Source of the DNA: Paraphoma chrysanthemicola
Lineage: Eukaryota; Ascomycota; Dothideomycetes; Pleosporales; Phaeosphaeriaceae
Direction of reading: 5' to 3'
Assembly: GCA_020744225.1 (NCBI GenBank)
Contig: JAGMWG010000008.1
Location: 1,240,001 to 1,304,000, forward strand
DNA length: 64,000 bases
Each line of letters starts with the position of its first letter. The first letter of the stretch is position 1. Below the pieces are notes generated by a model, which saw only the letters and a list, made by a program, of their open reading frames with translations, ran no database searches and was not told where the DNA came from. Both the position numbers and the translations under genes were made by a program. Positions 1-10,666 of the stretch are shown one piece after another.

Positions 1-2058
1 GGCTGCATTAAGTTCTGGACGCGGTGCACGAACAGAGCGACTTGTGGCATTTCGGACGGAAGGGGACTCTTCCATGATGCCGGGAGGGCTCGACTCGAAA
101 GACATGCCCGAAGAAACGGAGCCCTCGCTGTCTCTACGTGAACGTGGAGTCTGAGGAGGCTCGAGCGATGCACTGCTCTGACCATCACTGGTGATGATAG
201 CTGGAGTATCAACAAGATTGGCCGGCCTGCGACGGAAGCGTACAACTTCGTTCACCGCTGCATCTGCTTTCAAAGAGCTAACGGGTGCAATTATAGACTC
301 TGTAGCCGTCTCTTCAGGGCTGTCGTCGAATTCGTTGTGAACCACGGTATCGCCCTCATCGAACTCAGAGTCCTCGTCGTTTACAGTCAGCCCAATGTCA
401 AGGCTTTGCTGCTGACGTGACACATTATCGAGTATAGGTTCCAATATATAGGGCATGTCGTCATGTACCTCTCCTGCTGGTTCACTTGTGGCCGGCAGTG
501 GGACAATATGCCTAGCCGGAGGACTCTCTTTGGCAGATGGTGAGGCAGTGTCTGTCATGAACCACGGCTTCTTGGAGGGCGTCCAATCACTTCGCGGGGA
601 CCCTGTGCTAAACTCGGACTTCTCAGGAGTGGGCAATGGTGCTGAAACATCTTGGAGCTGCCTGTGGGCTTGGGCTTTTCCGTCTGCTTGTGCCACACGT
701 GTGTGCACCACTCTTTCTGTAGACAGTAATTGTGGTTGCTCGTCTACGCTCTGCTCAGGCTCAAAGGTTGTGCCTGATCCCATTGCTGTTTGAGCGACCG
801 AACGAGCTGCTTCGGGCGATTGGGTGAGACTGTTGTGATCCTGATTAAAGGCAACAGTCTGGGACTTCATCATTGGCTCAGCTCCCTCAAGCGAACGAGA
901 GACGAGTGTGTTTGGCTCGACAGCCTGTGGCGCCCCGTGAGTGTACTGTGCCTGTACCTCATCGGTCGCCCTATTTTGCCTGATTGCAGTGCCCTTCTGC
1001 TCCCACTTTCTTCGTAGGTCGAAATCGATAACCTTTCGCCTCGATTCGTGCGTCCATTGTCCAAAATCCGCTTCGATGCCTTCAAAGACATCGATCCACG
1101 TGTCAGGTATGCAGTCGTCTCGTCCTTCGAGCGTGTCCAGCATCCTATCCAGGCGCTTTCCAAGATCGGCAACCTTGCTCCCGAGCACACCAGCAATGGT
1201 ATCCACAGCCTCTTTCCACTGTGCAAAAGCAGCATCCGAGTTATCCGCGGGCGGATCAATGGCATCCCAACCCAGGCGCATGGCCTTCTGTGCCGTACTC
1301 AGGTCGTCTACATATCGAGGGACTTCGCGGAGAGTGGAGATGCGGGCCGTCCATGTGCCGAGACGCTCTTTGAGCTGGGCATGGTGCGGAAGCGCGGAGA
1401 GGAGCGTCTGCGTGATAAGGAACGAGAAGTCGTCCATTGGCTTGTAGTTCTGGCGCGTGGCTTCGAAGCCTGCAGACGACGGTCTCGACTTGCCACTGGG
1501 GTGCATGTCCAACACGTGCTCTTTCAGCTCCTCGACGTCGAGCTTCAGCATTTCATCCTCAATATCGTCCAGTCGCGCCTCGTGCGATTCCACCTCGACG
1601 GAAAGCAGCGAGCCCCAGTATTCGAGCGGTGGCAAGGTATTGGAGAGGTCTGCGTCACCCACGTGCTCCCTAATGCGCAGCTCGAGACTCTTCCTCCGCC
1701 TCTCTCTATATTCCACGCTCGGTGGCTCGAAACTGCCATTCCAACCCCATTGCTCGATCTCGGCGCACCAGCTCTGAAGCCGCTGGGCTGCCTTGGCGAC
1801 ACGTGCCCCCAGGTCCCTTTCGGCTGCAGTGAGGGTGTCGATGCAGGAGAAGATTTTGTATTCGTCCCTTGTTGTGTCGAATGGCATGGGCCTTTGAGTG
1901 AATGCGCGCAGGGTGGTGTCGGGTGATAGATCGCGGAGGCGGCTTTCCTCAGAGGTGCCGTGCATTCGGCCCCGTCTGCCTCCGGGCGACATGGTGGGTG
2001 AGGGCGCGCGACGCGGTGTCATGGGCGGCGCCAATTTGAGAGGAGATGACAGTGCCAT
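1..2058 (-). CDS. KAR9: KAR9-like spindle/microtubule-orientation protein (partial, C-terminus off the left edge)
   Basis: An uninterrupted frame of 686 codons runs from an ATG at 2058 on the minus strand to base 1, with no stop, so the gene continues beyond the window. The N-terminus is basic and proline-rich. It is followed by a conserved-looking block, RDEYKIFSCIDTLTAAERD, then LGARVAKAAQRLQSWCAEIE and a QWGWNGSFEPP segment (about residues 65-115), which I recognise as the start of the fungal karyogamy/KAR9 family. The middle is helical and rich in charged residues (to about residue 400); the remainder is Ser/Pro/Glu-rich low complexity. KAR9 proteins link cytoplasmic microtubule plus ends to actomyosin transport and orient the spindle or nucleus. 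The product assignment is by remembered family sequence, not by search. The gene is divergent from the M28 peptidase across about 1 kb. Confidence 0.72.
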   Translation of the reverse strand, partial: MALSSPLKLAPPMTPRRAPSPTMSPGGRRGRMHGTSEESRLRDLSPDTTLRAFTQRPMPFDTTRDEYKIFSCIDTLTAAERDLGARVAKAAQRLQSWCAEIEQWGWNGSFEPPSVEYRERRRKSLELRIREHVGDADLSNTLPPLEYWGSLLSVEVESHEARLDDIEDEMLKLDVEELKEHVLDMHPSGKSRPSSAGFEATRQNYKPMDDFSFLITQTLLSALPHHAQLKERLGTWTARISTLREVPRYVDDLSTAQKAMRLGWDAIDPPADNSDAAFAQWKEAVDTIAGVLGSKVADLGKRLDRMLDTLEGRDDCIPDTWIDVFEGIEADFGQWTHESRRKVIDFDLRRKWEQKGTAIRQNRATDEVQAQYTHGAPQAVEPNTLVSRSLEGAEPMMKSQTVAFNQDHNSLTQSPEAARSVAQTAMGSGTTFEPEQSVDEQPQLLSTERVVHTRVAQADGKAQAHRQLQDVSAPLPTPEKSEFSTGSPRSDWTPSKKPWFMTDTASPSAKESPPARHIVPLPATSEPAGEVHDDMPYILEPILDNVSRQQQSLDIGLTVNDEDSEFDEGDTVVHNEFDDSPEETATESIIAPVSSLKADAAVNEVVRFRRRPANLVDTPAIITSDGQSSASLEPPQTPRSRRDSEGSVSSGMSFESSPPGIMEESPSVRNATSRSVRAPRPELNAA

Positions 2059-3026
2059 GGTGATGGGTTCCCGGGGGAAAGAGCGATGGCGCGGACATGA
2101 AATAAATGAGGAAGCCACAAAGGAGATGTCTCAGATGGAGAAGGGGCGATGGCTGTGCTGCTGCTGTGAAGGTTAGTGGTTAGTATCCTTTGTTGCCCTA
2201 CCTGTGAATGTCGTCGCGCTGCCAGCAGCTTTTGATGTTTGTGATGCAGCTCTCGCCGAACACCTGTTGCTCAGCATGTTGCTTGCATTGATCGCCGCGG
2301 CTAGGCTGGATTGCGTAACGCGCCAGAGTTTGACAGCCATTGATCGGATGAGCTTGGACTGCTGCAAGCCTCATCCTTGAGTACCATGTTCAACATCAAT
2401 TGCCTATATAAACGCATTCTGAGCACCAGTATCTACTGACAAGCTGGCAGCCTTACAATTGCAGTTGCGCTACACCCGAAAAGTCTCCACCGGCATTCCG
2501 CAGTTACCCCGAAGACGCTGTGCTCCGTGCGGCGCGGTACGCAAGGTCCGGAGCAGATCTGATGCCACTGACTCGCTTGCGCCTCACCGGAACGGTGCTG
2601 TCACCCAAAAATCGACCTCCCGCCTTCGTATAAGTGCGGAATCAGCACGCTCTTCTTCTACCGAGCTCCATGTCATTGTAAAAGGTACCCCGCTGCAGAC
2701 CGTCGTCATGTCACCTCTTGCCAAGAAAATATTATGCTCCGCCCCACGCAACCATCTTGACGACCTTCCCTCTCCCGTTAGCATCTCACCTGGGTGCCTT
2801 GCCGTTATGCAGTGCCTGCCGAGAGGGATGCCCATCCATGGCTTTGGACCCGGATGAGCATGGAAGTCTGCTATGTCACCCAGAGTTGACCGCCACAAGT
2901 TATGATGACCGGGTCTATTGACGCTATCAGCGTTGATCTGGTCCGAACCGGCCCCTACATAAGTGACTTGATTCTGCTGCAGCTCGAAAACTCTTTGTAC
3001 TGCAGGTGGAATCCTAAGCCTGTAAC
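2059..3026. other. Divergent intergenic region, KAR9-like / M28 peptidase
   Basis: About 970 bp between two divergent genes, presumably holding both promoters. A TATA-like run (CTATATAAAC) lies near 2405, too far from the peptidase ATG to assign. Open frames here are short, overlap on both strands and resemble nothing I know. Confidence 0.5.
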
Positions 3027-5256
3027 ATGAAGACATCTCTGATCTTGCTCGGCGCCATCGGCGCCCAAGCTTGCCAGCGAGAGCGCGCCTTTGTGCATCA
3101 TAGCCATCTGCACGTAAAGAGACAAACTAGCAATGCTACATTCCCGCCTGTCTTGGATGCGAATGAGCAGATTTTGATAAACTCCTTTGACAATACATCT
3201 ATATCAGAATGGTCGTACTATTACAGTATGTCGAACTTCATATATGACAACACAATTACTGACACACCACAGCCCACGGAGACCACGTCGCTGGACGTAA
3301 CGAGTCAATGGCACAGTGGACAGCAGACAAGTGGGCAGAGTACGGATTCACGTCAAGACTCGACGAGTATTGTGAGTTGTGACGAGAATTCAGTTCAGAG
3401 ATTCCCAGCTGACTGTAGAAGACGTCTTTCTCAACTATCCGGTCTCCAATTCACTTGTACTCACCTACGCCAACGGAAGCACCTATACCCCGTCCCTTAA
3501 AGAAGACGTGCTAGAGGAGGATCCGACCACCAGCTATGCGAACAGCATCCCAACCTTCCATGGCTACTCGTTCACCGGAAATGCATCTGCAGAATACGTT
3601 TACGTCGGAAGAGGCCAGCAAGTCGATTTTGACCGCCTCGAAGCTTTGGGCGTCCAGCTCAAGGGCAAAATCGCTCTGGCCAAGTACGGTGGTCCTTTCC
3701 GTGGGTTGAAAGTCAAGAATGCGCAAGATCACGGCATGATCGGCACCGTCATCTTTTCCGACCCTGGTGATGATGGAAACATGACAGAAGCCAAAGGCGT
3801 TGCGCCTTATCCCGCTGGAGGAGCCAGGAATCCAACCACTGTGCAGCGTGGTAGCGTCCAATTCCTCAGCACATATCCTGGTGATCCAACCACACCGGGC
3901 TACGTTTCGAAGCCCGACTCCGAGCGTGCCGATCGCAGCAACATTTTGCCTGGAATTCCATCTTTACCCATCTCATGGATCGAGGCCCAACCTCTATTGC
4001 AGGCTTTGAATGGTGCCGGGACCAACGGCTCGCAGGTCAATCGTACCGGATGGGTTGGCGCCATCCCTGGAGTGACTTACAGCTCTGGACCTGCCGCAGG
4101 CGCAACACTATCATTGAGCAACATCATGAATGACACATATGGGACCATCTGGAATGCCGTAGGTGTCATCAATGGCACGAATCAAGACGAGGTGGTTATT
4201 GTGGGTAATCATCGCGATGCATGGATTATCGGCGGAGCCGCGGATCCCAACTCGGGCTCTGCCGTCCTCATCGAGCTCGCCAAGGCATTTAGCAAGCTCA
4301 CAGCGACCGGCTGGAAGCCTACCCGAACCATCGTGCTTTGCAGCTGGGATGCCGAAGAGTACGGCCTAGTCGGTAGCACAGAGTGGATGGAGGAGTACAT
4401 TCCCTGGCTCAAGAACGCCGCAGTGTCGTACCTCAACATCGATGTGGCAGTCTCTGGCCCGATTCCAGATGTCTCAGCTACTCCCGATCTCCACAATGTC
4501 AGCACAAGCCTGATGAAGAAGATCATCTACCCATACCGCGGCAGCACCAATCTCACACTCTACGACGTCTGGATGCACGAAGGCGGTGATGTCGGCGTCC
4601 TAGGTAGCGGTAGTGACTATACTGCCTTCCTCCACCGCGGCATCGCCTCCATCGATATGGGAAGTGGTCCAGGCCCTAATGATCCCGTCTACCCTTACCA
4701 CTCCAACTACGATTCCTACGCCTGGATGGAGCGCTTTGGAGACCCCGGGTTCCATACACACAAAGCCATGGGCCAGTACCTGACCCTTCTGCTCTATCAT
4801 ATGGTTTCAGACCCAGTCCTTCCTCTCCAGCCATCTGGCTACGTGCCCGAATTCACCAAGTATCTGACTGCACTCAACACAACCATCCGCGGCACAAACT
4901 ACACAGTCGACCTCTCGCCCCTCACAGCTGCGATCTCAAACTTCACCGCCTCAGCACGCGAATTCGAATCCCTTCGCACACAAGCCATCCAGACCAACAA
5001 CGCCGCCCTCCTGACTGTGCAGAACCACAAGGCGCGCGATTTCAGCCGTGGATTCACCAGCCAGGGCGGCTTGCCCACACGGGAGTTTTACCAGCACACT
5101 ATTTTTGCGCCGGGTCGGGATACGGGGTATGCACCTGTCACGTTCCCCGGGATTACGGAGAGTATTACGTTTGATCGCGATCAGGCGTTGGCGCAGGAGT
5201 GGGTGGGTAAGACGAGTGCGGCGATTTTAGTGGCGGCGAGTATCTTGAAGACGTAG
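3027..5256 (+). CDS. Secreted M28 family peptidase (glutamate carboxypeptidase II / transferrin-receptor-like)
   Basis: Model: join 3027..3225, 3273..3371, 3422..5256, 710 aa. A signal peptide (MKTSLILLGAIGAQA) and many N-glycosylation sequons indicate secretion. The order is an N-terminal region, a protease-associated domain (about residues 130-300), the M28 metallopeptidase core and a C-terminal dimerisation-type domain. Zinc-site motifs are visible: GNHRDAW near residue 363, DPNSGS, WDAEEYG with the putative catalytic Glu near 411, NIDVA, and YPYHSNYDS near 525. The family cleaves C-terminal acidic or other residues from peptides; as a secreted enzyme it probably serves peptide nutrition. 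The first intron is 47 nt. The second is taken as 50 nt because using the distal AG restores the conserved DEYYVFLNYP; the AG three bases earlier would give TAA at the junction (see findings). Confidence 0.9.
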
Positions 5257-6056
5257 TTGATGAGTTGTTGGGGATGACTGAGTTGAGGACGGGGACGGAT
5301 GTGTGTGATGAGAAATATGACGTTGATGATGAGATGAAGTAGTGTAATGAATAATGTCAAACTCGTATCCACGACGCGCAAGTGGCACATTGTGGTCGAT
5401 TCGTGAATGCTCTAGAGATATGGCATGCCTTGAAAGCGTATTTCGTTGCAGGAGCAAACTCGATAGCTGATCGGCAGATACGACGTAGTCCTAGGTAGAC
5501 GTTGGTAGCCTTGGGATTCAGCGGAGGACGGCGATGTTGTGGATGGTGGTTGAGTCGCCATATCAACCGTGGCGAGATTTCAGACAGCGAATAGAATAAA
5601 GTAAAAAGTCGTGGATAGGAACCCAAAGGTTTCCGCAGAGGGTTGGGTGAACAACGCAGAGACGTGAGTGTAGGAGCATGCGCACGCTTCTGAATTTCGA
5701 GAATAGTCGGTCGAAAAAGACATAATCGGCTTGTTCTGTATCAGGATCTGTGTCTGGACCTGTATCTGCTTTCGCGATCTGATCCTACGTCCGGACGTAT
5801 CGGCCATGTCGCGACTTGCCCGTGATTAAAAACTGTTTTCGGAGTTGTGCTCAGTGCTGTAGCATCTTCGAAGGTCCAGATGTGACATATTGCTCTCCAT
5901 TCCAATTTGTTCAATCAGAGATTAATGCCTTAAATGTCGGCAACTCCCGTAAATCATGAAGATTGCACAGAGCGAGATGCCAGCACCCAGTAATATGCCT
6001 TACGACTGTCAATCTTCTTCTTCGTTCAGGGACATACCAGCATCCATGATGGCACT
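5257..6056. other. Convergent intergenic region
   Basis: About 800 bp between the 3' ends of the M28 peptidase and the 476-aa protein gene. It should hold both 3' UTRs. Only short, unconvincing frames occur. Confidence 0.5.
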
Positions 6057-7487
6057 TCATGTAGACGGACCCGAGATACCTTCCTCGTCTGCATTTGGGT
6101 ATAAATTCAAATTCTCCAGCTGTTCAACGGCGGCGAAAGGGTTGGTTGTGTCCGGAAATGCTGCCCTATATTCGAGCTGTACTAGGCTAGAGTACGAAGC
6201 AACACTGTGTGGAAAGTTTGGTGTGAAGACATCGTAGCGAGAATCGTGCACGAACCTGTAGCGATTATCACCAGAGGGCAGAGAGTACGGAGATCGGAGA
6301 TCATGCTCGCAGGGCAACAAGCACTTTGTTCGTACAGGACCATCCTGTGAGGCTGCAACGGCCAGAACGCGAGGATCTGTGCCGATACCCTCTGCTGCTA
6401 GAGTTCGATCCAGCACAAGTCGGAACAACTCCTCTGGCAGTCGAGCGCCGAGGGCTCGTCGAGCGATCGAACGGATTTCGAAGTACGCGTAGCGTTGCAT
6501 GAGATCGAGAAGTGGGAGGAAAGTGTTGTACAGACAGGTATTATGTCCGTAATGATTTTTCTCCGGATCATCCCATTCACATGGTTTTTGTAGCATTCGA
6601 GTGCGCACTCTGCGGCAAGCGTTCGCCAGGCCATAGAAATGAATTTCTTGAAGCTTGTCGGTCTCTGCGAGAATTGTGGCAATGTTCCCTCTGATGTCGT
6701 GGTGCATATCCAAGTAGAAGCTTGCACCTGCCCAATTGCTATCCAATGGCGGAATGTCGACAGCGAGGTCTACGAAAAGCTCAAGTGCAATGCGACCGCC
6801 GTTCCGCATGTCTGATATGCGAACAATTTCTCTGTATGCGCGGTTGGAAAATTGCTCGAACTCGTGTAAACGAAGATCATTGAGACGGGCTGTTGTGGTG
6901 CTGATCATCCGCTTAATACTTCTGCCATACGCGACAGGATCCTCGGGCTCGTTGAAATCGAACAATTTGTCAATCATTGCATTGGGATAGTCTGGATGCA
7001 TAAGCAAATGCTGCGACAAAGTGTAAATGTCGCGACGACTCGTACCAGACGCGAGTATATCGACATTATCCCACCAGTCACGATTCCGTGCTATCTCTAA
7101 TAACACAGTGTCCATTTCGTCCTGAATGGCTACCTTCCTCTGTTCTAAACTCTCTGTGAACTCTTGTATCATGGCTTCAGCTTCGGCATATTTCTCGTTC
7201 AAGCTCTGTAAGGTGGATGTGACACTGGGCAAGTCATGATAAGGTGAATTTTGCAGGATTTTCTCTAATGCAGGGTGCTCGACGTCGTGCAGAGTTCTCA
7301 ACTCGTTGATAGCATTGCTTAGAGAAGCAATTTTCCCACTATCGCCCCCGGTTCTAAGGGTGTATCCATCCCATCCTAAGTTGTCGGACGTAAGCTGTAT
7401 GGAAGATGTTGATGAACGCACATCGACGCTGAGTGATCTCCTACGAGATGACATGGTTGTATGGGCGGTGTCAAACATGAGGTTCAT
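6057..7487 (-). CDS. Unknown 476-aa helical protein
   Basis: A single-exon frame of 476 codons, with stop TGA at 6057-6059. I do not recognise the family. The first ATG is used; a second in-frame ATG eleven codons later begins MSSRRRSLSV and could be the real start. The N-terminus is Ser/Arg-rich. Residues about 45-125 look like a coiled coil (LQSLNEKYAEAEAMIQEF followed by more Glu/Lys heptads). The rest is predicted helical with Trp and Arg-rich stretches such as NRDWWDNVDIL and LANACRRVRTRML. There is no signal peptide, transmembrane segment or catalytic motif that I can see. Normal codon use and length make a real gene likely. It is divergent from the thioesterase gene. Confidence 0.75.
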   Translation of the reverse strand: MNLMFDTAHTTMSSRRRSLSVDVRSSTSSIQLTSDNLGWDGYTLRTGGDSGKIASLSNAINELRTLHDVEHPALEKILQNSPYHDLPSVTSTLQSLNEKYAEAEAMIQEFTESLEQRKVAIQDEMDTVLLEIARNRDWWDNVDILASGTSRRDIYTLSQHLLMHPDYPNAMIDKLFDFNEPEDPVAYGRSIKRMISTTTARLNDLRLHEFEQFSNRAYREIVRISDMRNGGRIALELFVDLAVDIPPLDSNWAGASFYLDMHHDIRGNIATILAETDKLQEIHFYGLANACRRVRTRMLQKPCEWDDPEKNHYGHNTCLYNTFLPLLDLMQRYAYFEIRSIARRALGARLPEELFRLVLDRTLAAEGIGTDPRVLAVAASQDGPVRTKCLLPCEHDLRSPYSLPSGDNRYRFVHDSRYDVFTPNFPHSVASYSSLVQLEYRAAFPDTTNPFAAVEQLENLNLYPNADEEGISGPST

Positions 7488-7956
7488 CCATGGCTCTTGT
7501 GATAGGACTCTTGAGGCTGAAGTGCGCTAAATCGCGTGACAGTCGCAATGGCCCGTGCCGGCACGTGCTTTCGTCGCCGTGGATCACCTTTCTAAGGTTT
7601 TATTGACCACTCCGCCATGGCGGGCCCCTCTATTTTAGCTTCAGTAATATAGGGAATTGAATTGGCAATGTTGCCCTGAAAGTTTGGCCCTCCGTTCGTT
7701 CGGTCACGGACAGCGGGCAGTGCCTCGGTCAAAATTTGAGGTTGTACAGAAGCCCGAGGTCGCTAACCTTGCAGGATTGTCAGTAAGCAATTCTGATCCA
7801 CCACAATTGCCATGTCGAGGTACTGGTGCATCAGCATGTCAGCGCTTTACTAGTGATCAACTGATCGATGAGCGCTCGATAAATTGCCAGTATGCTCACA
7901 GCCAGGTCTCGCTCTCCCTACGACACTCCAGACCCTACACGATCTCCTTGAACGCC
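7488..7956. other. Divergent promoter region, unknown protein / thioesterase
   Basis: 469 bp between divergent starts. The thioesterase frame stays open upstream to about 7657 without a better start, which I read as 5' leader rather than coding sequence. Confidence 0.4.
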
Positions 7957-8580
7957 ATGGCACCGAAGCCTGAGCACCTCGATGCTTTTGCGCCCTTAGA
8001 ATGGGCATTGCCTCACCTCAAGTCGCACGACTGGGAAGTCAACGAGCGTGATCGGGGTGTCGACCCGATCGCAGACGTCTTCAACCGCGAGACCATCCGC
8101 ACGAACGATGGAGTCCAATACTGGCTCGAGATGCACCCCAAACCCGCGCCCGGGACGACCGTCGAACGAACCATCTCTCTTGTGAAGTTTGGAAACGGCC
8201 TCAGCGGCTTTCCAGGCACTGCTCACGGAGGCGCGTTGCTTACTCTCATGGACGAAGCGCTTGCGTACGTCATGGTCGCGAATCAGATAGGTGCAAAGAA
8301 AACGGACTTCACAGGATTGGGCAATCGACAATGGAAGGAGCAGCTCGCGCAAGGCAGGCCGATGTCTGAGGTCCTCAAGGGATGGTACGTGACTGCGAAG
8401 ATGGACATCAAGTTCCTCAAACCAGTCCTGTGCCCTGGACTCGTAGGCATCGAGACGCAGCTGCTGGAAAATAAGGGGCACAGAATGAAGATGAGGGCGA
8501 TTATGAAGGACGGAAAGGGCACCCCTTTACTACAAGCGGATGGCACATGGGTCCAAATTGGGGGCGCTGCGAAACTGTAG
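7957..8580 (+). CDS. Hotdog-fold acyl-CoA thioesterase family protein
   Basis: 207 aa, single exon. The start at 7957 is chosen because it has a good context (gccATGG) and begins the family-like sequence MAPKPEHLDAFAPLEWA. The diagnostic hotdog motif is GFPGTAHGGALLTLMDEALA (about residues 83-102), with the HGG turn and the Asp/Glu of the central helix that carry catalysis in the PaaI/THEM4-like 4HBT group. It is followed by the expected strands (VTAKMDIKFLKPVL and the GIETQLLENKGHRMKMRA stretch). Such enzymes hydrolyse acyl-CoA thioesters to free acids; the substrate cannot be read from the sequence. No clear mitochondrial presequence is present with this start, although the open upstream frame would add one rich in Arg and Ser if used. 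Confidence 0.85.
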   Translation: MAPKPEHLDAFAPLEWALPHLKSHDWEVNERDRGVDPIADVFNRETIRTNDGVQYWLEMHPKPAPGTTVERTISLVKFGNGLSGFPGTAHGGALLTLMDEALAYVMVANQIGAKKTDFTGLGNRQWKEQLAQGRPMSEVLKGWYVTAKMDIKFLKPVLCPGLVGIETQLLENKGHRMKMRAIMKDGKGTPLLQADGTWVQIGGAAKL

Positions 8581-8988
8581 CGACGTTATGATATGGCTCG
8601 ACCATACCAGGCATCGTCTACTACCAACTTCAACACCACTTTTGCTCCCAAGTCAATTCTCCGATCACAATCTCGCGAATCCGCACGTGCAAAGCGTTAC
8701 GCCAATTCGGATACAAGCTCCGGAGTACTAGCCTGTGTTAATCCTTGTCGATGCTCGGTTCTGTCCTACCAGGAAACAATCCCGCATATAATGCCTGCAT
8801 CAATATATACTTCCAATGGTGTGTCGTCACGCGTGTCAATGCATCGTCCAGCTATTGGCCCAAAGAGCCACATGCAGCTTTACCGTCCGCTTAGTACTGA
8901 CAGCATTGTATAGCTATAAGCTCGAGGTGCACGTCAACACGATTGCGATCTGAAGCCTCCGACATTGCCCTTCTCGGTTCTTCCAAAG
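8581..8988. other. Intergenic region before the lectin-nuclease gene
   Basis: About 410 bp. It contains AT-rich stretches near 8801-8815 (ATCAATATATAC) and 8909-8918 that could be core promoter, but nothing definite. Confidence 0.35.
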
Positions 8989-10386
8989 ATGCGTTTCTCT
9001 AAGAGCACCTTCTGCATCCTTTCTTGGACCGCCTCGGTGCTCGCTCAGACTTCGGGAGCATTCAATGTCTTGACCTTCAATGTCGCTGGCCTACCACCAA
9101 TCCTAAACTCGAATGAAGTCCCGGGAGACAAGACGACAAACACGGCGCGCATCGGGCAGCTTTTTACCCAGTACAATTTCTCGCTCATACATGTTCAAGA
9201 AGACTTCAATTACCATGCCACTCTTTACGAGAACGATAAACATCCCTACCGCACAGCCACGAGCGGCGGGGTGCCATTTGGAAGTGGCCTGAATTCATTG
9301 AGTAATTACGAGTTCTCTGGATTCGAAAGGGTGAAGTGGAATACGTGTAGCACATTTGAGTGAGTTTCCTGGATCCAGCCAGCATACCCACCAACTGGAC
9401 ATTCTTATCACATGCTGACAGAACATTTATCTAGCTCAGCCGATTGTCTCACACCAAAGGGTTTCACCTTTATGCGCCTCAAGCTCGCCCCAGGCATTTC
9501 TATCGATGCATACAACCTACACGCAGACGCTGGCACAACAGCCGCTGACCTCGCAGCTCGCGCCTCAAACTTGCGCCAGGTGTCCGACTACATCAAGCTC
9601 AACTCTATTGGAAACCCAGTTGTTGTATTCGGCGACTCCAACACCCGCTATACACGCGCTGACGATATCCCGGGTGTCTTCGCTACTGAAAATGGTATGA
9701 AAGACGTCTGGGTCGAATCAGTCCGTAATGGCGTACCCCCAGCTGGCGGAAGCGATGCACTAGTCTGCGTCAATCCCAGCCAGGTCACGACGTGCGAGAC
9801 TGTTGATAAGGTGTGGTATCGCGGATCGCCAGCTGTATCGCTTCAAGCTACTACCTTCGATTACGCGGGTGACATGTTCCTCCAAGCTGATGGCTCGATA
9901 CTGTCGGATCACAACCCAGTGCTTGTTGATTTTGCATGGACATCCAGCGCATCTTTACGCATTAGCGAGACCTTTGGTGGCGAATTCGGGACGTGGTTCA
10001 GTGATCTGCCCACTGTATCTGCTCAGACGACGGCGAGCGTCACCTCGATTACGTTGCGTGGAGGGAACAGGGTCGACGGGATTGCTTTGACTTTGGCGTC
10101 GGGACAGACACTGTCGCATGGTGGATCAGGTGGTACTGCTAGTTCGTTGACGTTACAGCAAAACGAGAGACTAGTTTCGGCAACGTTGTGCCGGGGAGAT
10201 CGAGATGGAAAAACACGGGTCTTCTACACGAGTGTAAGAACGAGCGCAGGCAGGAGTGTCACTGCAGGTGTGAAGACGAGCGATTGTGTTGAGAGAAGTG
10301 CTGAGGCTGGATGGTCGATTGTTGGCTTCTTGGGTAGGGATGGCGATGAGATAGATTTGCTGGGATTCGTATACAGCAAAGACTAG
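8989..10386 (+). CDS. Secreted endonuclease/exonuclease/phosphatase-fold enzyme with C-terminal jacalin-like lectin domain
   Basis: Model: join 8989..9359, 9435..10386 (intron 75 nt, donor GTGAGT, branch GCTGACA), 440 aa. A signal peptide (MRFSKSTFCILSWTASVLAQ) precedes an EEP fold: LTFNVAGLPP (first strand and Asn), HVQEDFN (the Glu that binds metal), DAYNLHADAG, VVFGDSNTRY (the D-x-N metal/phosphate motif) and LSDHNPVLVDF (the catalytic Asp-His pair). From about residue 320 the sequence changes to a jacalin-like fold: ETFGGEFGTWFSDLP at its start, repeated Gly/Ser strands, and GWSIVGFLGRDGDEIDLLGF at its end. The fold includes sphingomyelinases, inositol phosphatases and DNases, so the substrate is open. 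The lectin domain suggests glycan-targeted secretion outside the cell. Confidence 0.87.
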
Positions 10387-10666
10387 AATGCGATGGTGAA
10401 AATTGCGATGACAGGATTTGCGCAAACACAATGGATGATAAAAACCGTTTCTTCCTGTTGTGCACACTAACTTTACGCCCATCAGAAAAGTGCAGTATGA
10501 AGTGTATTGCAATGCAAGGCTGCGATATAGTGGGTCCAAAGATAAGCGAGCACCATACGTAGTTATTACCATACCTAGGTACAAGACGCCAGGTACCTCG
10601 CACTCGCAACAATCCAAAATCTCATTCTTGCATAACGTACTTTCGCGTAAATTTCTCTCCGTAACC

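Noticed and set aside
870..1265. 131-codon minus-strand frame and several plus-strand frames at 1-2 kb
   Set aside because: They are shadows of the KAR9-like frame, which is open through the whole interval without a stop and reaches the window edge.
2459..3036. Overlapping frames of 132 (plus) and 150 (minus) codons before the M28 peptidase
   Set aside because: They overlap on opposite strands and show no domain or signal; more likely promoter DNA.
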